Positions 37,868-51,048 of a DNA stretch of 64,000 nucleotides are shown here, piece after piece. The notes under the pieces were generated by a model. That model did not search any database. It saw only the letters and a program-made list of their open reading frames with translations, and was not told the DNA's origin. Location of the stretch: NCBI GenBank assembly GCA_002749535.1, contig MZZL01000393.1, forward strand, positions 73,103 to 137,102, read 5' to 3'. The position numbers and the translations under genes are program-made. The DNA is from Apophysomyces variabilis (Eukaryota; Mucoromycota; Mucoromycetes; Mucorales; Mucoraceae). Every line of letters starts with the position of its first letter. The stretch's first letter is position 1.

Positions 37868-38297
37868 ATGAGCGATCTTAACTGGTGTACCTACTGTGAT
37901 AAGTCCATTAGTCCTCTTTCTGTAAGTATCCCAACATTAGATAAAAGAAAAGATTAGCTTAGACTCATCATTGGCTCTTTTTTTCTGCATGCAGAATTCG
38001 CTTTATTGCTCTCAGGAGTGTCTTCGTGCGGACGCATTACACCATCATCCTATGCTTGGTTATGATTATGCTGAATTCAAAGACTTCCCACGATCACCAC
38101 CGGCATTATCACCATCCTCCACCTCTTCATCATCGCCTTCATTATCGCCGATTCCATCCTATACCTTACCATCACCCCATTTACCACTCACGCCACCGCC
38201 GCCGGCATTTGAATTAGGCGCGCCATTAGCATCGAAAAGTCACCGGTTACCCACATTTACATTAACTTCCAACAAACGATCCAGCATATACTTTTAA
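37868..38297 (+). CDS. ECL1-like zinc-binding protein
   Basis: Two exons, 37868-37921 and 37995-38297 with a 73-nt intron, give 118 residues. The N-terminus MSDLNWCTYCDK and, after the intron, NSLYCSQECLRAD supply a C-x2-C ... C-x3-C cluster as in the fungal Ecl1/2/3 (extender of chronological lifespan) zinc-binding family. The rest is a low-complexity Ser/Pro tail (SPPALSPSSTSSSSPSLSP) ending in a basic piece (SNKRSSIYF). The ATG is the first after a TATA box and CT-rich leader. Family members are implicated in starvation and lifespan responses; no function is shown here. Confidence 0.7.
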
Positions 38298-41200
38298 GCA
38301 AATCCCTCCATCTCTCTTTCCCAAAAAAAAATGCAAAAGAAAATGTACATAAATCACTCTCTGTTTCCTGCCCTTATTTTTCTCACAATGTAAAGCTATA
38401 CTCTCTCTCTCTCTCTGTCTCTATCCCTCTCAACCCCAAAGTAGAAAAGAAAAAACCCAAGTTCTATTAAAAAAGTTTACGCAGTTTTGTCCCGTCACGC
38501 CATTTTTGAATCATCGTTTTATACATCGCGTGTTGGTTGGATGGCATCCGATTCGTTCGGACAGGCGGACATTTGATGAAAAGGGAGGATTTTCCGTGTC
38601 TCTCCATGTGTGACAAATCAAACTTCGACCCAGGGCCAAACACGTTTATTGAATTCAGTTTCTCCCCGTAATGAAATATAAAAAAATATCGTCCGTTTTT
38701 ATTTAAGGATGTCATTATTCCCACAACAGTGTAAATCAGATCTGAATGACAACCCATAATTAATTGGCTATACTTTACTGGTCTGATTGACAGTTTTCGG
38801 AAGTGGGAGTTACAAACAAACGGTTGACGGTGAAAAAAAAAGGAAAAATAACAAAGGGCTGTCGGGGAGAGAAACAGGCATGAAGATCATAGGGAAAGAA
38901 AAGAAAAATATGATTCATGGTCGTGTCTCAGCCAATAAGACAATTCAGCTGAGCCACCTTACTGCACCTCATTCATACCTTCAGCCATTACTTCTGTCCT
39001 TGAAGCTTTGAGTATCATCCTAGATAGATAGGGCCATGAAACAATTAATATTGCCCGGATCCTATCCTTGTTCCTACATAGAAAGGTGCAGTGACTATCT
39101 TTTACCTCTCCATGGAATGTTTAGTTCTATCACTTCTAGAGCATCCCATGGGGTATTGGATGCGTTATAACACGAATGCGAAAGCTTTGCAGAAACGGCT
39201 TCATATACAGTAGCTTTCGTTGACGCTTTTTACGAACGAGATATGGAGTATGGTGAGAACTCATCATATCATGAGATCTTGCAACAGGATCATCTGTGCG
39301 CAAAGTTTTCAGAATATCGCAAAGCAAGAGAGGTATGACCAGCTGGCAAAGAAAAGAAAAAGTTCAAACTTCTAACTTGCAAGCATTCATGTTATTATGG
39401 AATGATGTTATGCCACCATGGTACTTATTGCCGAAACCCACTGCATCTTCCATACAATAGTTTCTGTGGCCACCGAAAGTAAAACTCTATTCAGACTATT
39501 TTCATAACCATACAGTTTACAATATTAACAGGAAAATAAATGTAGCGGTTAATCTTTGACCTACACAGATAAAGAATACAATAAGTGGTGGCAAATAGTA
39601 AGAGCTTTAATTATTTACAAGCTGCTAAGGAGCTACTGCTTTCTCATTCGTATAGCCATTTGCACCTGGGAAGGACTAGCTCTATCTTGAGTAATATATT
39701 ATCTTGAACGCCTTTCCAAGCGTTAGATTTTCTTTGATTAGGTTATAGTATCCGTCAACAGAAATTGGCTATCGCCAAATCGGCAATTTGCCGTCTAGTC
39801 CTTTAATAGCTAGTATTGCTTGTAATCCGACAGTGCGTGGTCATATGTGGCACGAGAAAAGCAAAATGTATCAAGGCAGAATACCACGGATATTCAACTT
39901 GTTTCCGTACCTAATTATCCAGTCCATAGTTCCAGCTAAGTATTGGTTAGCTTAGCCTATGCTCCGTTTTGTGGTAACCTTTCCTTTCTACTTCAAGCGG
40001 AAGTCAAGTCTTGTTTCATACAAGTTTCGTTTACATAAAAGGCGATGTTGTCGTTTCGTCCCATCTGCATATTTTACTGTACTATAAACCATTGTTCCAT
40101 GAGGAAACGTACGTTTTCGTCCTATGTGTGAAGTGCTGTCATTGATCAGACATCCATCGATTTTCTATCGATGAGTGTCACTTTTTTTTGTTGCAGCCAT
40201 CCGAACTATTGGAAAGCGAAGAGCACGACATCTTTTTGACTTTTTAGCTCTGATTTCCAAAAAACATCCCCGGCATGTACTTCACATTGATCATATGTAC
40301 AGGATGGCTGATGAGCTTTTTGTGTATATTTTAGCCTGTATGATCTCCGTCCCGAACCACTTTGGTTGTGTGAGTAGCTCCCTGCACTCCACCCAGTAAG
40401 TCAAAAAGGAAAAAGTTGTTTGTCTATGCACAATGCCATTCATTCTCTTCTGCTTCCAAGTCCTCGCCAATGTTACAGCGCTTCCAGTCCTCTGCAGTGT
40501 GTTTTCACCCTGGCCCACCTATCAGTTGCTTTCCTTTTGTCTCTCTCCTCACTAAAACAGATGCGGCAAATGCGCTTGACGCACGTCAGGAATACCCTTC
40601 GGGGATAAGTAAAACAATGTCTAAGATATCGTTGTCATTTACTAACCATGAATGTATTTTAATGCCACTAAGAGATATTTTGCGTCCACTGCAGAATCAG
40701 GTTTATAGAACTAAAATCTACCACCCAGTAACTCACTTATTAATAACGCATGCTTGTCTTATTTCTTAGCGCAGACTTAGTCCTTCATTGAACGCTACTG
40801 TAGCATAAAATGTCATTCAATCAACAGTATCAGTGTATAGGTATAATGGTAATGAGGGAATACCGGAATTTGAATATCTAACAACGTCGATCTATCAGCA
40901 AATGCTATTCAGACACTTGTTTGCATAAATCAAAGCTCGTGTTTGCTAGATGTTTCATGCTTTGCGTATAGGAATTTTCGATACGTTGTACGTTTGGTTT
41001 GGGATTGTCAACTAGAAGTAGCTCCTCAGAAGCGCTGTAATGGGCCATCAAATGCCCTCCTTCCCGTTGCGTAGAGTCAATACAGCCACAGATTTCATAG
41101 GTTTCTGGTCCAATCTCTAAAGTTTAAAGTAGTCAACCTGTAGGTCAAGATCTTGTACCTGCTTCTCCTTTTATCTATCGGATAAAGCGCTGAGACGCCC

Positions 41201-42971
41201 GCAATAAAAACAAAAGCTTGAAATCGAGTATATCATTGCAATTTATAACATCATTCCTGTTAAATGGTGTAGCTTGAAGGCGACGTGCTTGGTAATGCAT
41301 TCCCTTAGAAGACTTTCTATTTTTTAACCTGCTCAGGATTTGAAGTCGTTGTAAGGGGGCTTGTATAACAAAATAATGGTGACGATTTCTGCTTTCTCGA
41401 TGAAAGTTCCCCCCCCCCCCTCTCGTGTATCAAAGATCTCGTCACCCGACCTGGACGCTGTAGCGCTTAATGTCCGATAGGTATTCTGGGAGTGAACCAT
41501 TTGGTAAACATATCATCTTATCGTTCTGGGCTTGTTGGTGCGCGCAGGGGACTGTTCACGACATTCTCGGTATGTATTCCCTCATTCAGTCGTACAATAG
41601 TCGGATTAACAATTGAGATTAAAGAATCTGAAGGTTCATGGTCACCGTCTATTACCGCATCCTGTAGCCTAATTGGATGATCTTGTCATACTCAATTAAT
41701 GACATCTAACGCCTTCTTTATAACCGCCTATTAAAATCTCGTCGGCTTTAAGAGGAAATAACCATATCTAGGCTTAGAGTCATTGCATAGGGAACATATG
41801 TAAGCTCAAGACTTTCCTTGGGGCAACCTTCTTATTCAGCGAACCCGGAACGAACCCCTCCTTTTGCAGCACTGTACGACCTACTAACCATCTGCTTTTA
41901 GTTCTGATTATCACTTTTCTTCTTTTCGTCTCCGCCTTAACGAGATCGTACGATGGGAGATGATCGATGGCAGGTATCCATATAATATAATGAAAGGAAA
42001 TAATTTATTCTATATAAATTATATGTCCTAGTCAATGACCCCATGACACACTGCTTTCGAGCTTGTTATCTATTAAAAGTAGATTAAGTAATAATAATGC
42101 ATTTGTTCAGGGTGAAATGGACATGACTTTTTCTTTCTATCTTTCGCTTATTACAAACAATAATAAAATATTCATAATAGTATAATAATAATGATATCTT
42201 ATTTTTCTTCGTTTCTTTCCGTCTTATCAAAATAAAGATGGGCGCGTCATGGGAACAACTGCTTGATGCGACTGTATCTTGGAGGTCAATTTCCGTGGCT
42301 TGTTCTCTCTATCTCTCTGTATACCTTTGTTTTCCTGCAGGAAATGGATGAGATGACGAGATACATTCAGCCTTCTTGTTGATCAGGACAACCTGTTTTG
42401 TTTTTCTTTTTTCTTTTTTCCTTTGTTTTTTGTTTTTTTGCCTTTTTTTCACGTGTCGTCCGATTCGTTATATCAAAGTTAATTGGTGCATCTTGAATTT
42501 TCCTCTCACGATAGAAAGAAAAACATTGTATTTGGAAAAAAAAGATGGGTTATGTACACGAAATGATTGAAAACTCTAAAACGGGATTATTTAGTTTCTT
42601 TTTGGCTCCTTTTTTTTTCCCAGCAAGTGTTGAAGTAGGGCAGACTTGTTCTTCTCTCTGTCTTCTTTGTTGTTGTTGCTTTTTCTTCCCTTCTCAGCTG
42701 TTGGTTTGTTTTTCTTTTATACAGTCAACGGAATGAACAACTTGGGAATGACGACGCCTATATACATGAGATGAAGAGAACTCGCGACATGTCTCGTCAT
42801 GCCAACCAATGTCGGAACGATCGGCTCAGCCAACCGGGTCGGAAGCCGTCTTTCCCACTAAAGAAGAAAAATCGCCATAATAAAAAGAAAAAAAAATAAA
42901 GGCATCGTCAGGGGAACGAGTTGCTTCTTATTTTTATTTTCCTTTTTTCTTCTTTTTTATTCTATGTTGAC
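38298..42971. other. Gene-poor AT-rich interval
   Basis: 4.7 kb with no supported gene. It includes a CT microsatellite near 38401-38420, a 12-C run at 41409-41420 and T-rich low-complexity sequence near 42400-42450 and 42900-42960. A short frame after TTGTTGCAG at 40197 (PSELLESEEHDIFLTF) looks protein-like but is isolated. Confidence 0.5.
41409..41420. repeat. Poly-C tract
   Basis: Twelve consecutive C in an otherwise AT-rich gap. No function is inferred; it could slip during replication or sequencing. Confidence 0.7.
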
Positions 42972-43091
42972 TTACTTGTGTAATGCGCACCATTCGTAAT
43001 GATCCTGTTTGGACAAATCAGCACTGCAAACAGGACAGATCTGAGACGCTTGTTGAAACATAAGACTATGGGAGACAACGGGTGTCAACAC
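42972..43091 (-). CDS. Possible zinc-finger terminal exon
   Basis: After a possible acceptor (TACAAAG) at 43092, the minus strand encodes VLTPVVSHSLMFQQASQ then ICPVCSADLSKQDHYEWCAL and HK, stopping at 42972. The CPVC...H...C spacing looks like a small zinc-binding module. It could be the last exon of the ankyrin/DIL gene upstream: that gene's stop codon at 43632 overlaps a GTAAAA that might be a donor. It could also be an independent fragment. Confidence 0.3.
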   Translation of the reverse strand: MLTPVVSHSLMFQQASQICPVCSADLSKQDHYEWCALHK

Positions 43092-43416
43092 CTTTGTATT
43101 TGAAAAAATAGGCAAAAAAACAAAGAAGGAATCAATTGTAATTTTGAAACATACTTGAAAGAAAAAAAGGCTGATGGTAAAAAAGAAGGAGAACAAAAAA
43201 AGAAGGAAAGGTAAACCGAGAGTACAAAATGTTGGCGGTCTTTATATATATGAACAACGTGGTAAAGCGGAATGGTAATGCAATCTATTGACCGGAGAAC
43301 AATGTGTGCTGCGCAAGGTTGGTAGCACAGAGAATGAGCGAGTAAGAGAGAGGTTTAGACACACACAGACAGAGTTTAAGCTGTAGGTTTCAGGCTTCCA
43401 AGGGGTCGGAAAACGC

Positions 43417-43417
43417 A

Positions 43418-43452
<35 letters not shown>

Positions 43453-43478
43453 CACACACGCACACACACGCACACACG
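43417..43478. repeat. (CA)n microsatellite
   Basis: About 60 bases of CA repeats with occasional CG interruptions (CACACG), just 3' of the ankyrin/DIL gene stop. Confidence 0.9.
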
Positions 43479-43631
43479 CTAACTAGCTGCCTGTCATGAC
43501 CTTCACTTCTTTTTCACATGGCTTACAGAACGATTTATCGCGGGATCTCTTTCTTTCTTTGTGTCTCTTTCAGCTCCTCTCTGTCTTTTTAAGCATAGAG
43601 TGGAGACTGAACCTAACTATATTTTTCTTTT

Positions 43632-46586
43632 TTACTTGTTTAGTCGATCTATCCAATCACTTGGAATCGTCGGAATCAATTCCTGCCCTCTTTGTCGTTC
43701 CGCGTTAAGCTTTTGTTTTAGTGCTTCATACATAGCATCCCCGCAGCAATGATCGTCCATGTCAGCTGTTGGCGTTCGGCTGTCGTTCCATGACTTTACC
43801 GTCCGTCGTCTTAAGGGTAATCTTTTCGAATCCGGTGCATCAGTCATTATCGTCCTATTACTACTTCCTTCTTCGCTTGGCAATGACCAACGTCGTGAAT
43901 CGCTTGTCAGAGAGGAAGCAGAACCTAGTAATACTTGACTCAAACTTGATATGCTCGCTCGACGCGACTCGTCTTCGGTGGACGCCAGACTGCATAGACT
44001 TTCCGAGGATGATCGGGTTTGATGGTATAAGTCCGCCGATTGCATCACGTATCTTTCGATACACTCCGGCAAACGCGACTCCGATACCTCGTAACGGTAA
44101 CCAAGGATACACCGCTTGGTCTGTATCGGATTAAGATGATCTAAACTTTCTATCGTCGTTTTAAACAATGTCATTTCATTCAGTTGGGATACACATTGTA
44201 ATAATTGCAGAAGTTGTTTCAAAGGCTGAAAATGCGTGTTGAGATCTGTTGGCAAATGATGTTGTTGTATCCATTCCTCTAGGACCGAGATATTCATCCG
44301 GATCTGAAGAGCCTTGGACCGACAGAGGTATTTTTTGTTACTCAAAATATGGTTAAACATTGTACACGCGATATATTGAAATAATTCGGCTAGAACCTGG
44401 ATCAGAATGACAGGGGACACTTCGTACGACTGCAAGGCACTTTGGACGGATGACAGCACCGCGGTGATCGAGGATGGTGAGACAGTAGAACGTAGCAAAG
44501 TGTCTTGCGAATTCCGCTCCGCCGATTGAACCGTACCGATGGACCGTCGTACACGACCACGACGGAAAAATCGATGCCAGTGATTGCCAAAATCAGCTTG
44601 CTCAATATCCTGAATAGGTTCAAACTCAAGCATCGCCATCTCCAATAATTTGTCCAATCGCTTCCTTGCGTCCGATACTATGAAGACGAACGCCTGGATA
44701 ATGAGTTCCGAAAGTGTATGTTGATGATCCGTTGTGGCTACGACTAAGCCCGCGTCTTTTTTAAGATAAGCCAATAGTTGGCACAGATTAGCTACCCAGA
44801 ATGCAAGCGTCTCCATGTCCCTCGCAGAAGCCTAAATAATTCAATTTTGGCCAAAACCAACCGCACCCACGGATGGATTCAAATCAATTCAGTCACATTG
44901 CCTTTTTGCCTTTTTCTTTCGTTTGTTTTGCTGTTCTTTTTTTTCTTTTTTCTTTTTTTCTTTTTTTCTTCTTGAGGCGTTACCTTGATTATTTTTGTCC
45001 ATTTGGTAACGGTTGCCTTTAAGAGTGCATGAAGTAGCTCACGACTAAAGTAATAATGAGCAAATCGAGCACATAGAAAAACAACGTTGGCTGGCAAACA
45101 CGCCTCAGGTAGTGGTTTCTTGCATGCACTGATCACTTCTAGTATATGGCCAATGTCATTCTGACTAAACACAAACATCTGGTCAGGAAGGCACGCGTCC
45201 CATATGAATTCATGCAAGGACCGCATGCTGGCTTCACACTGAGCCAGATGAAGTTCCTCCTGCTCCTCCTGCTCCTCCTGCTCCTTTCTCCGAGACAAAT
45301 CGGGATGAGGTCGACTGGCCTTCTGATCATAAAACTCGTGGCCCTCGCTGTGCTCGCATCCGGTCTTTGCAGGTATCAGCTGAGGTGTTTCCGCATCATC
45401 GATCGGTCCCTGACAGGGTCGCTCATGGTCGTTGGTGAAATCAGCTGATGAAGTATCTTTAGCAAGGAGTGGTTGTAGTAGGGTTTCGTTATTATCCGAG
45501 TGCAGAAAATCTCTAACTGTTCGTCCTTGCCCCGTTTGAATGGCATCGGATGCTCCATGATCCAAAAGTAGTTTAAACACATCATTATGATGTTTGCTGG
45601 CTGACCACATCAAAGCCGTCCAACCCCCTATAAATAACAATTATCAGTATACATGATAATTTTTTGTTAAACTGCGAAAAAAGAAATATTGCATCGATTC
45701 TGCCTCCTGTTCTATGTATATATCTTCCTTTCTCAATTTTTTTGGAATGAAAACAACACTTACTTTGATCTTGTGCATTGACATCAGCACCTGCTAGCAG
45801 TAGCTGTTTTACAATCGCGACATGCCCAAAACAGGCTGCATAGATAAGTGGTGTTGTTCCACTGCTCCTGTCAGCGGGAGCATTGACATCGAGGAACAAT
45901 GACCAGCGAGGACTATGGAGGATAGACTGGATGGTTTCTAGGTCACCGTTGGAAGCGGCCCGACAAAAAGAATTGGTTACACACCGTTGCCATCGCCGCG
46001 GGTTTTGCAAGTCCGCATTGTCCGTCGGCAGCGTTTCGAGGAATTCATGCACCTCTTCGTTTTCGGTTTCCAGCGGATGCTTCTCGGCTATTCTTTCAAT
46101 AACGGGTATATTAGACGTTGTATTTGTAGGCGTGACTGTAGAGTTAAGTGAAGAGAAAGTGGAAATGGAAGAGCAAGAGGAAGAGGAACAACTGGTGGTG
46201 GAAGACCAAGACAAGGCATGTCCTCTACTTGACTTATCGGAGCTGGGTTGTTGTGGTTGCCATGGACGTGTGATGGGCGAGATCTGTTCGGGTGCTTGTT
46301 GCTTGGCAGCGTTCATTTGCGTTAGCATGGAGGAAAATTGCGAGAAACTGTCCGCAATCTTAGCTGACAACTCCTGCTGGCTCATGCTCTCACCATTAGG
46401 TGGTTGCCATCGTGGTAAAGGTGGTGGTGGTTGCGCTAGCGATCGTGAAGTTATGGTGCTGCTATTTCTTCTCATGGTCGGGTGCTCGGCTGGAAGACTT
46501 TGAAGCGTTTGTAGCGAGTAGGATCGTTGGACTGGCGGAACCGGACGGTGTCTGGTCGAACCGGATAGGGTGTTCTTCTCCGTCAT
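43632..46586 (-). CDS. Ankyrin-repeat and DIL (dilute) domain protein
   Basis: Three exons, 46586-45764, 45627-44984 and 44831-43632, join in frame to 888 residues. The N-terminal 200 residues are Ser/Pro/Gln-rich and disordered. Then come ankyrin repeats (FCRAASNGDLETIQSILHS, GTTPLIYAACFGHVAIVKQL, GWTALMWSASKHHNDVFKLL). A Glu-rich linker (KEQEEQEEQEEL) follows. The C-terminal half is a DIL domain as in class V myosin tails: FWVANLCQLLAYLKK, LAELFQYIACTMFNHIL, and RMNISVLEEWIQQHHL. This ankyrin+DIL architecture without a motor is known in fungi; a role in membrane or septal trafficking is plausible but not shown. The 136-nt intron precisely joins NAQDQ to RGWTALMW inside an ankyrin repeat. 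The stop follows DWIDRLNK. Confidence 0.83.
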
Positions 46587-47132
46587 TGCTCAAAAATATT
46601 CTTAAAAAGGAGAGGAAGGGATGTAAGAAAGGACAGGATGCAGCAGAGACAGGACTAAATTTGAAGAAAAAAAAAGGTATGGGACTACATCGTGCGTGTG
46701 CTGCGTGTGTACGTAGCACGAACAATGGACTGGGTTACAACGAATGCGAGACGGATGAACATACATAAAAAGGTTAATGAGAATTGAAAATGCTAAGCTG
46801 TTGTGTACCTCTCCCAAAAAAAACCGGAAGACAGGAACTTCTTGCTGTTGCTGTGTAAAAATAACGATAGCAATACTTAGGGAGGAAAAAAGAAAGAAAC
46901 TGATACCAATGCTCAGTGAGAAATGCACATGTAAACTACGCGCTAGGATGGTTTGTTCAACCAATGATGGTAAAAGATCGGCGATCAATGCCACAGCCAC
47001 GAAGCAATTCATTGAAATCGGAGATTGCATTTAATGCAATAAATACTGCAACTGTCCTTAGGTCCCCTAAAAGTCCCTCGAACTTGTATATCAACACTAG
47101 CCGATGTTTCCCGCCATTATAACTTTTATTTA
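46587..47132. other. Intergenic region between ankyrin/DIL and DPH1 genes
   Basis: About 550 bases forming the 5' side of the ankyrin/DIL gene and the 3' side of DPH1. The minus-strand frame here (46602-47030) is rich in Phe, Ser and Leu because of CT-rich leader sequence and is not considered coding. Confidence 0.45.
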
Positions 47133-48925
47133 TCAGTGCACAGTAGTTTCTTCTTGTTTGGCTACGACTCTTCGCCTTGAAGACCGCGTTACGTTGCGAC
47201 CATGATTAGGTGTCCATGGGCCCAAACTGTCGTTGGCATAAAAGTCCATCGGGTAAACCTCCTGCCACTCTGCTTTACCCAACGCAATCGCTGCTTCATA
47301 GGGTGTCAATAGTGGCTTTGGGAATGCATAACCCCAGTCTATCGAAAGTCTTGGACAGGCAACTTGTATCCAACTATTTCCGTAAACATCAGACGTGTGT
47401 GTGCGGGAGAAAAAAGCAAACTTACGCGTCCACATCACTAAACTGTGCTAGCTTTCCAGGGAAAATCTCTGATAATAAAACATTAACGCTATCCTTGCCA
47501 GCTTCGTGAATAATCTTCTCCAGATACTCCATGATCTGCGGCTTTCCTTGACGACCCAGCGTACCCAAGATAAGCCCATATTTCTTTGCAGTTTTACCAA
47601 CTTGGATGGCATGTTTTCTTAAAGAATGCATTTCCAAATGATCATACCGCTCTCTTGTAAAAGTCTTTCCATATGGTTCATATCTATTCTATCCATTAGC
47701 AAAAAAACGTGGTGTTGGTTCTCTCTGATGACCTACTGAAAAGCAGGAATATCTGGATTGTGAATCATGATCGATTCTAGATGAAATCTACCGTCTCCTA
47801 TATAGCTGTCCTTCTCTTTAGTCCTTCTGTTTTGGTTTTAAATATTATACTTACATGATTGCATCATAATCTGGTAACTTGGGTGAGGTGCAACCAAGAA
47901 TTTCACCCGGCGATAATGGTTTGGATTGCGGGATGAAAACTTCATAATCTTCCTGTAATGGCTCACGAGATGCCTGATCATCATAATTTAATATCCAAAA
48001 CGGCAATATTGATCGGCTGCGTACCTGAAGTGCTGTTGCGAATTGAATGGTTGCTACAAGCACCAACTTCTTTCCCCGTTCAAAGTTCCTTTTCACTGTA
48101 TTTATAAAATGCTGTGTATCGATACCAATATCGACAAAAACATAGAGCGTATTGATGGGGGTCACATCCACGGGAACTAAGGATACAATTAAATTCAATT
48201 GCTTGAATTATGTTATAGTTTATACCTAAACAACTGTGACCATAATGTACTAAGAAATCGCATCCAAGGGCCCTTGCTGTGTAGTCATCAATGCAACATG
48301 CTCCATAGGTGACATCGCCCATAATCAATGTTTCTGCCTGACAAAACCTAGATGTAATAGTATGAGTGATCTTGCTCACTTTAAGATATCCCCCTTCACC
48401 TACGTCTCCAAGATGTCGGAGAGTAAACATGCGAACATCAAAAGACCTTCTGGTAATTGCAGTGCGACTGCAATGTAATGCAGTGAGCTAAAACGTTCAA
48501 TTCGTTTATCCCAGCTAACCTTTTTTGGCCCCTGCTTTTCTGACTCTCCAGACAGTTTTATGGACTTCAAAATTATAATTAGAAGGAATCTGCGTTCAAG
48601 ATTCTTTGAGTTGGTTATAATTCCTTGAGGATAAATTAAACGTTACCTGTTCGATGGCTCTGTTTAAGAGTGGATCGTTCAGGATTTCGTCTGGAATTTG
48701 GTTGGCTATTCGGCTTCCCTTTGATCGTGCGGATCCTTATATTGCTGTATGAGTTACGGCGAACGACAAGGCGATTGCTTTTCAAGAAAAACCTTGGTCT
48801 CACTCACTCACAAATCCAACGGCGCTGTCCTCAATAGCCGAGTCATCGGAAGGTTGCGTTTTCCTTGCACGTCCAACAAATCGTCTTCTGGGTTTTTCTT
48901 GTTTAGGAGCTTCTGGCGATTCCAT
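47133..48925 (-). CDS. DPH1: Diphthamide biosynthesis protein 1 (3-amino-3-carboxypropyl transferase subunit)
   Basis: With DPH2 forms the non-classical radical-SAM [4Fe-4S] enzyme that starts diphthamide synthesis on elongation factor 2. The ATG at 48925 gives [20 protein letters not shown]. Later exons contain [13 protein letters not shown], the family core [11 protein letters not shown], the cysteine motif [19 protein letters not shown] with HYGHSC, and [17 protein letters not shown]. Towards the end are [39 protein letters not shown] and [19 protein letters not shown]; Cys residues in TYGACC, HYGHSC and QVACP are candidate cluster ligands. Several short introns. It ends EETTVH at 47133. 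An upstream in-frame ATG at 49000 would add 25 residues, but the 48925 start fits the family better. Confidence 0.92.
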
Positions 48926-49139
48926 ATATTCTGTGTGGTATGTGAGACGAAAGGGAGAAAATAATGGTGCGAGTCCGCGGCCTACCGGAGGAAAAGCCAC
49001 CGTCGACGAGTTTGTAGTGAAGCACAGGGAACATGGAAGCCGAGGTTTTTAAAGTACAGGTCAGGCCATTTTTTTCTTTTTCCCAATAACCTTTATTCCC
49101 CCTCCCCCTGTCAAACTTACATTACTTTTACGCTATCCT

Positions 49140-50647
49140 ATGAATCCAACCACCGTACAAAAGGTGATGGGTCTCGGACTTCGATGCCGTGCCATTCTAC
49201 GCCCCGCCTGTCAACGTATCACTCCCTCTTCCCTCCAATCGCGAGCATGGCGCATGGCAGGCTTATCCGCTTCTCCTATCAAACGTTTCGCATCAACCAC
49301 CGTTGCTCATGTAACCCCTGTTGTTGCGAAGGAAACTGTAGCGGTTAAGACCACAAAGCCCGTTGTGGCCTACTGGCTATACTTTAATGCGGGTTTAGTC
49401 TATGCTATTGTTGTTGTTGGTGGCCTGACACGGTTAACGGAGAGTGGTCTATCGATTACTGAATGGAATGTCATTTCTGGCATGAAGCCCCCTCGATCAG
49501 AACAAGAATGGGTGGAGGAATTTGAGAAATACAAACAATATCCAGAATACAAAATGTAAGGGCAGGATGGTTTCAGGCTACGGACTTGGATGTATATGTA
49601 TGTCAGCAACTGATTTGGATCGTGGATAGCTTGAACCGTCATATGACGTTGGATGAATTCAAGACCATCTTTTACTGGGAATGGTCACATCGTATGATTG
49701 GGCGTTTTATCGGTGGTGCCTTTATTTTGCCAGGGTTGTATTTTGCATCCCGAGGGTATATGACCAAGCGTGTTGCAAAACAAGCATTTGGCATCACAGC
49801 ACTTTTGGGTTTCCAGGTTGGTTTGCTGATGATTCCGTCGAGTAATCCATACTGACAACGAGATATGTTAGGGATTCATGGGATGGTATATGGTTAAATC
49901 TGGATTGAACCAGGCTTTAATGGAAGAGCCTGGAGCTGTGCCTCGTGTGAGCCAGTACCGTCTGACAGCTCATTTGGCAACTGCATTCGCCATCTATGGT
50001 TCCTCCATTTTCGTGGCCGCAGATATCTTGCGACAACATAAGCTGGACACTGGCACCTACCCCAAGTCCACCGCTGCTATGATCAACAATCCCGTGCTTA
50101 AACGATTCCGCATCGCTGCTCATTCCATGGCCGGTCTCGTGTTTTTGACAGCCATGTCTGGCGGCCTGGTAGCTGGTCTGGATGCTGGTCTGATCTACAA
50201 TGAGTTCCCTTTTATGGGCCAAGGCTTTATTCCCCCCAAGTCCGAGCTGTGGTCGGATGAGTATGTGAAACCCAATGACAATGGTCGATGGCGTAACTTG
50301 TTGGAAAATCCCACGACAGTCCAATTTGATCATCGAACGCTGGTAAGTCAATAGACACGATGATGGCCGCTGTTTTGTCATTCATATGAACCGAATCATA
50401 GGCTGAAACCACTGCCACCTTGAGTACTGCATTATGGCTTTATTCCCGCCGTCTTCCTCTTCCTAAGAACGTAAAGATGGCCGTTAATGCCATGATGGGC
50501 GCGGTGGTCGTTCAAGTGACTCTCGGTATTAGCACATTGATTTACATGGTGCCAATTGAATTGGCTGCGGCTCATCAAGCTGGTGCTTTGGCCTTGTTAA
50601 CTTCGAATTTCTGGTTAATACACGCTCTTCGAAGAGTTCCTCTATAA
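49140..50647 (+). CDS. COX15: Haem A synthase, mitochondrial inner membrane
   Basis: Oxidises haem O to haem A for cytochrome c oxidase. Four exons, 49140-49555, 49630-49816, 49872-50342 and 50402-50647, give 439 residues. The first 60 residues are Arg/Ser-rich ([20 protein letters not shown]), a mitochondrial presequence. Then come [40 protein letters not shown], and [18 protein letters not shown] with conserved His and Glu. Further hydrophobic segments include [20 protein letters not shown] and [20 protein letters not shown], then [25 protein letters not shown] joined by the last intron to [17 protein letters not shown], and [20 protein letters not shown]. Histidines are retained where haem is bound. 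Introns 74, 55 and 59 nt. The DPH1 start lies about 215 bases upstream on the opposite strand. Confidence 0.95.
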
Positions 50648-51048
50648 ATATTCGATCAAATTTACACGATAGATTAACATACAGAGAAAAAAAATAAAAA
50701 GTAGACTATTATTGTATCCCTCGTCCCTGTCACTATGAGCTTAATTCTGCTGCAAACCATATAAACAAAGGTGGAGATCAAACGCATGAAGCATTCAAGC
50801 TATTTGAAATGGTACCCAGCATTTGCCTCTATAGTGCCTTGCCTGATCGTTCAGTCTACGTAACGATCAGCGAATCGTTTCCGTTGAATTTCCTCTTATT
50901 CAGAAAATAACGGCATTAATAAGATGGTATTGAGAATATTATTTGGACTACGTCTTCACGGCATAATCAACTTACGCACAGGACATTTCCATGGTTTCCG
51001 CTACGGATTAAGGAAAACACATTGACAGCATTATTGTGGTCGCTTCTT
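50648..51048. other. Intergenic region downstream of COX15
   Basis: About 400 AT-rich bases, the probable COX15 3'UTR at the left. No gene or motif seen. Confidence 0.4.

Noticed and set aside
46602..47030. 142-codon minus-strand frame upstream of the ankyrin/DIL gene
   Set aside because: CT-rich 5' leader with hydrophobic low-complexity translation; no start context, domain or splice link.
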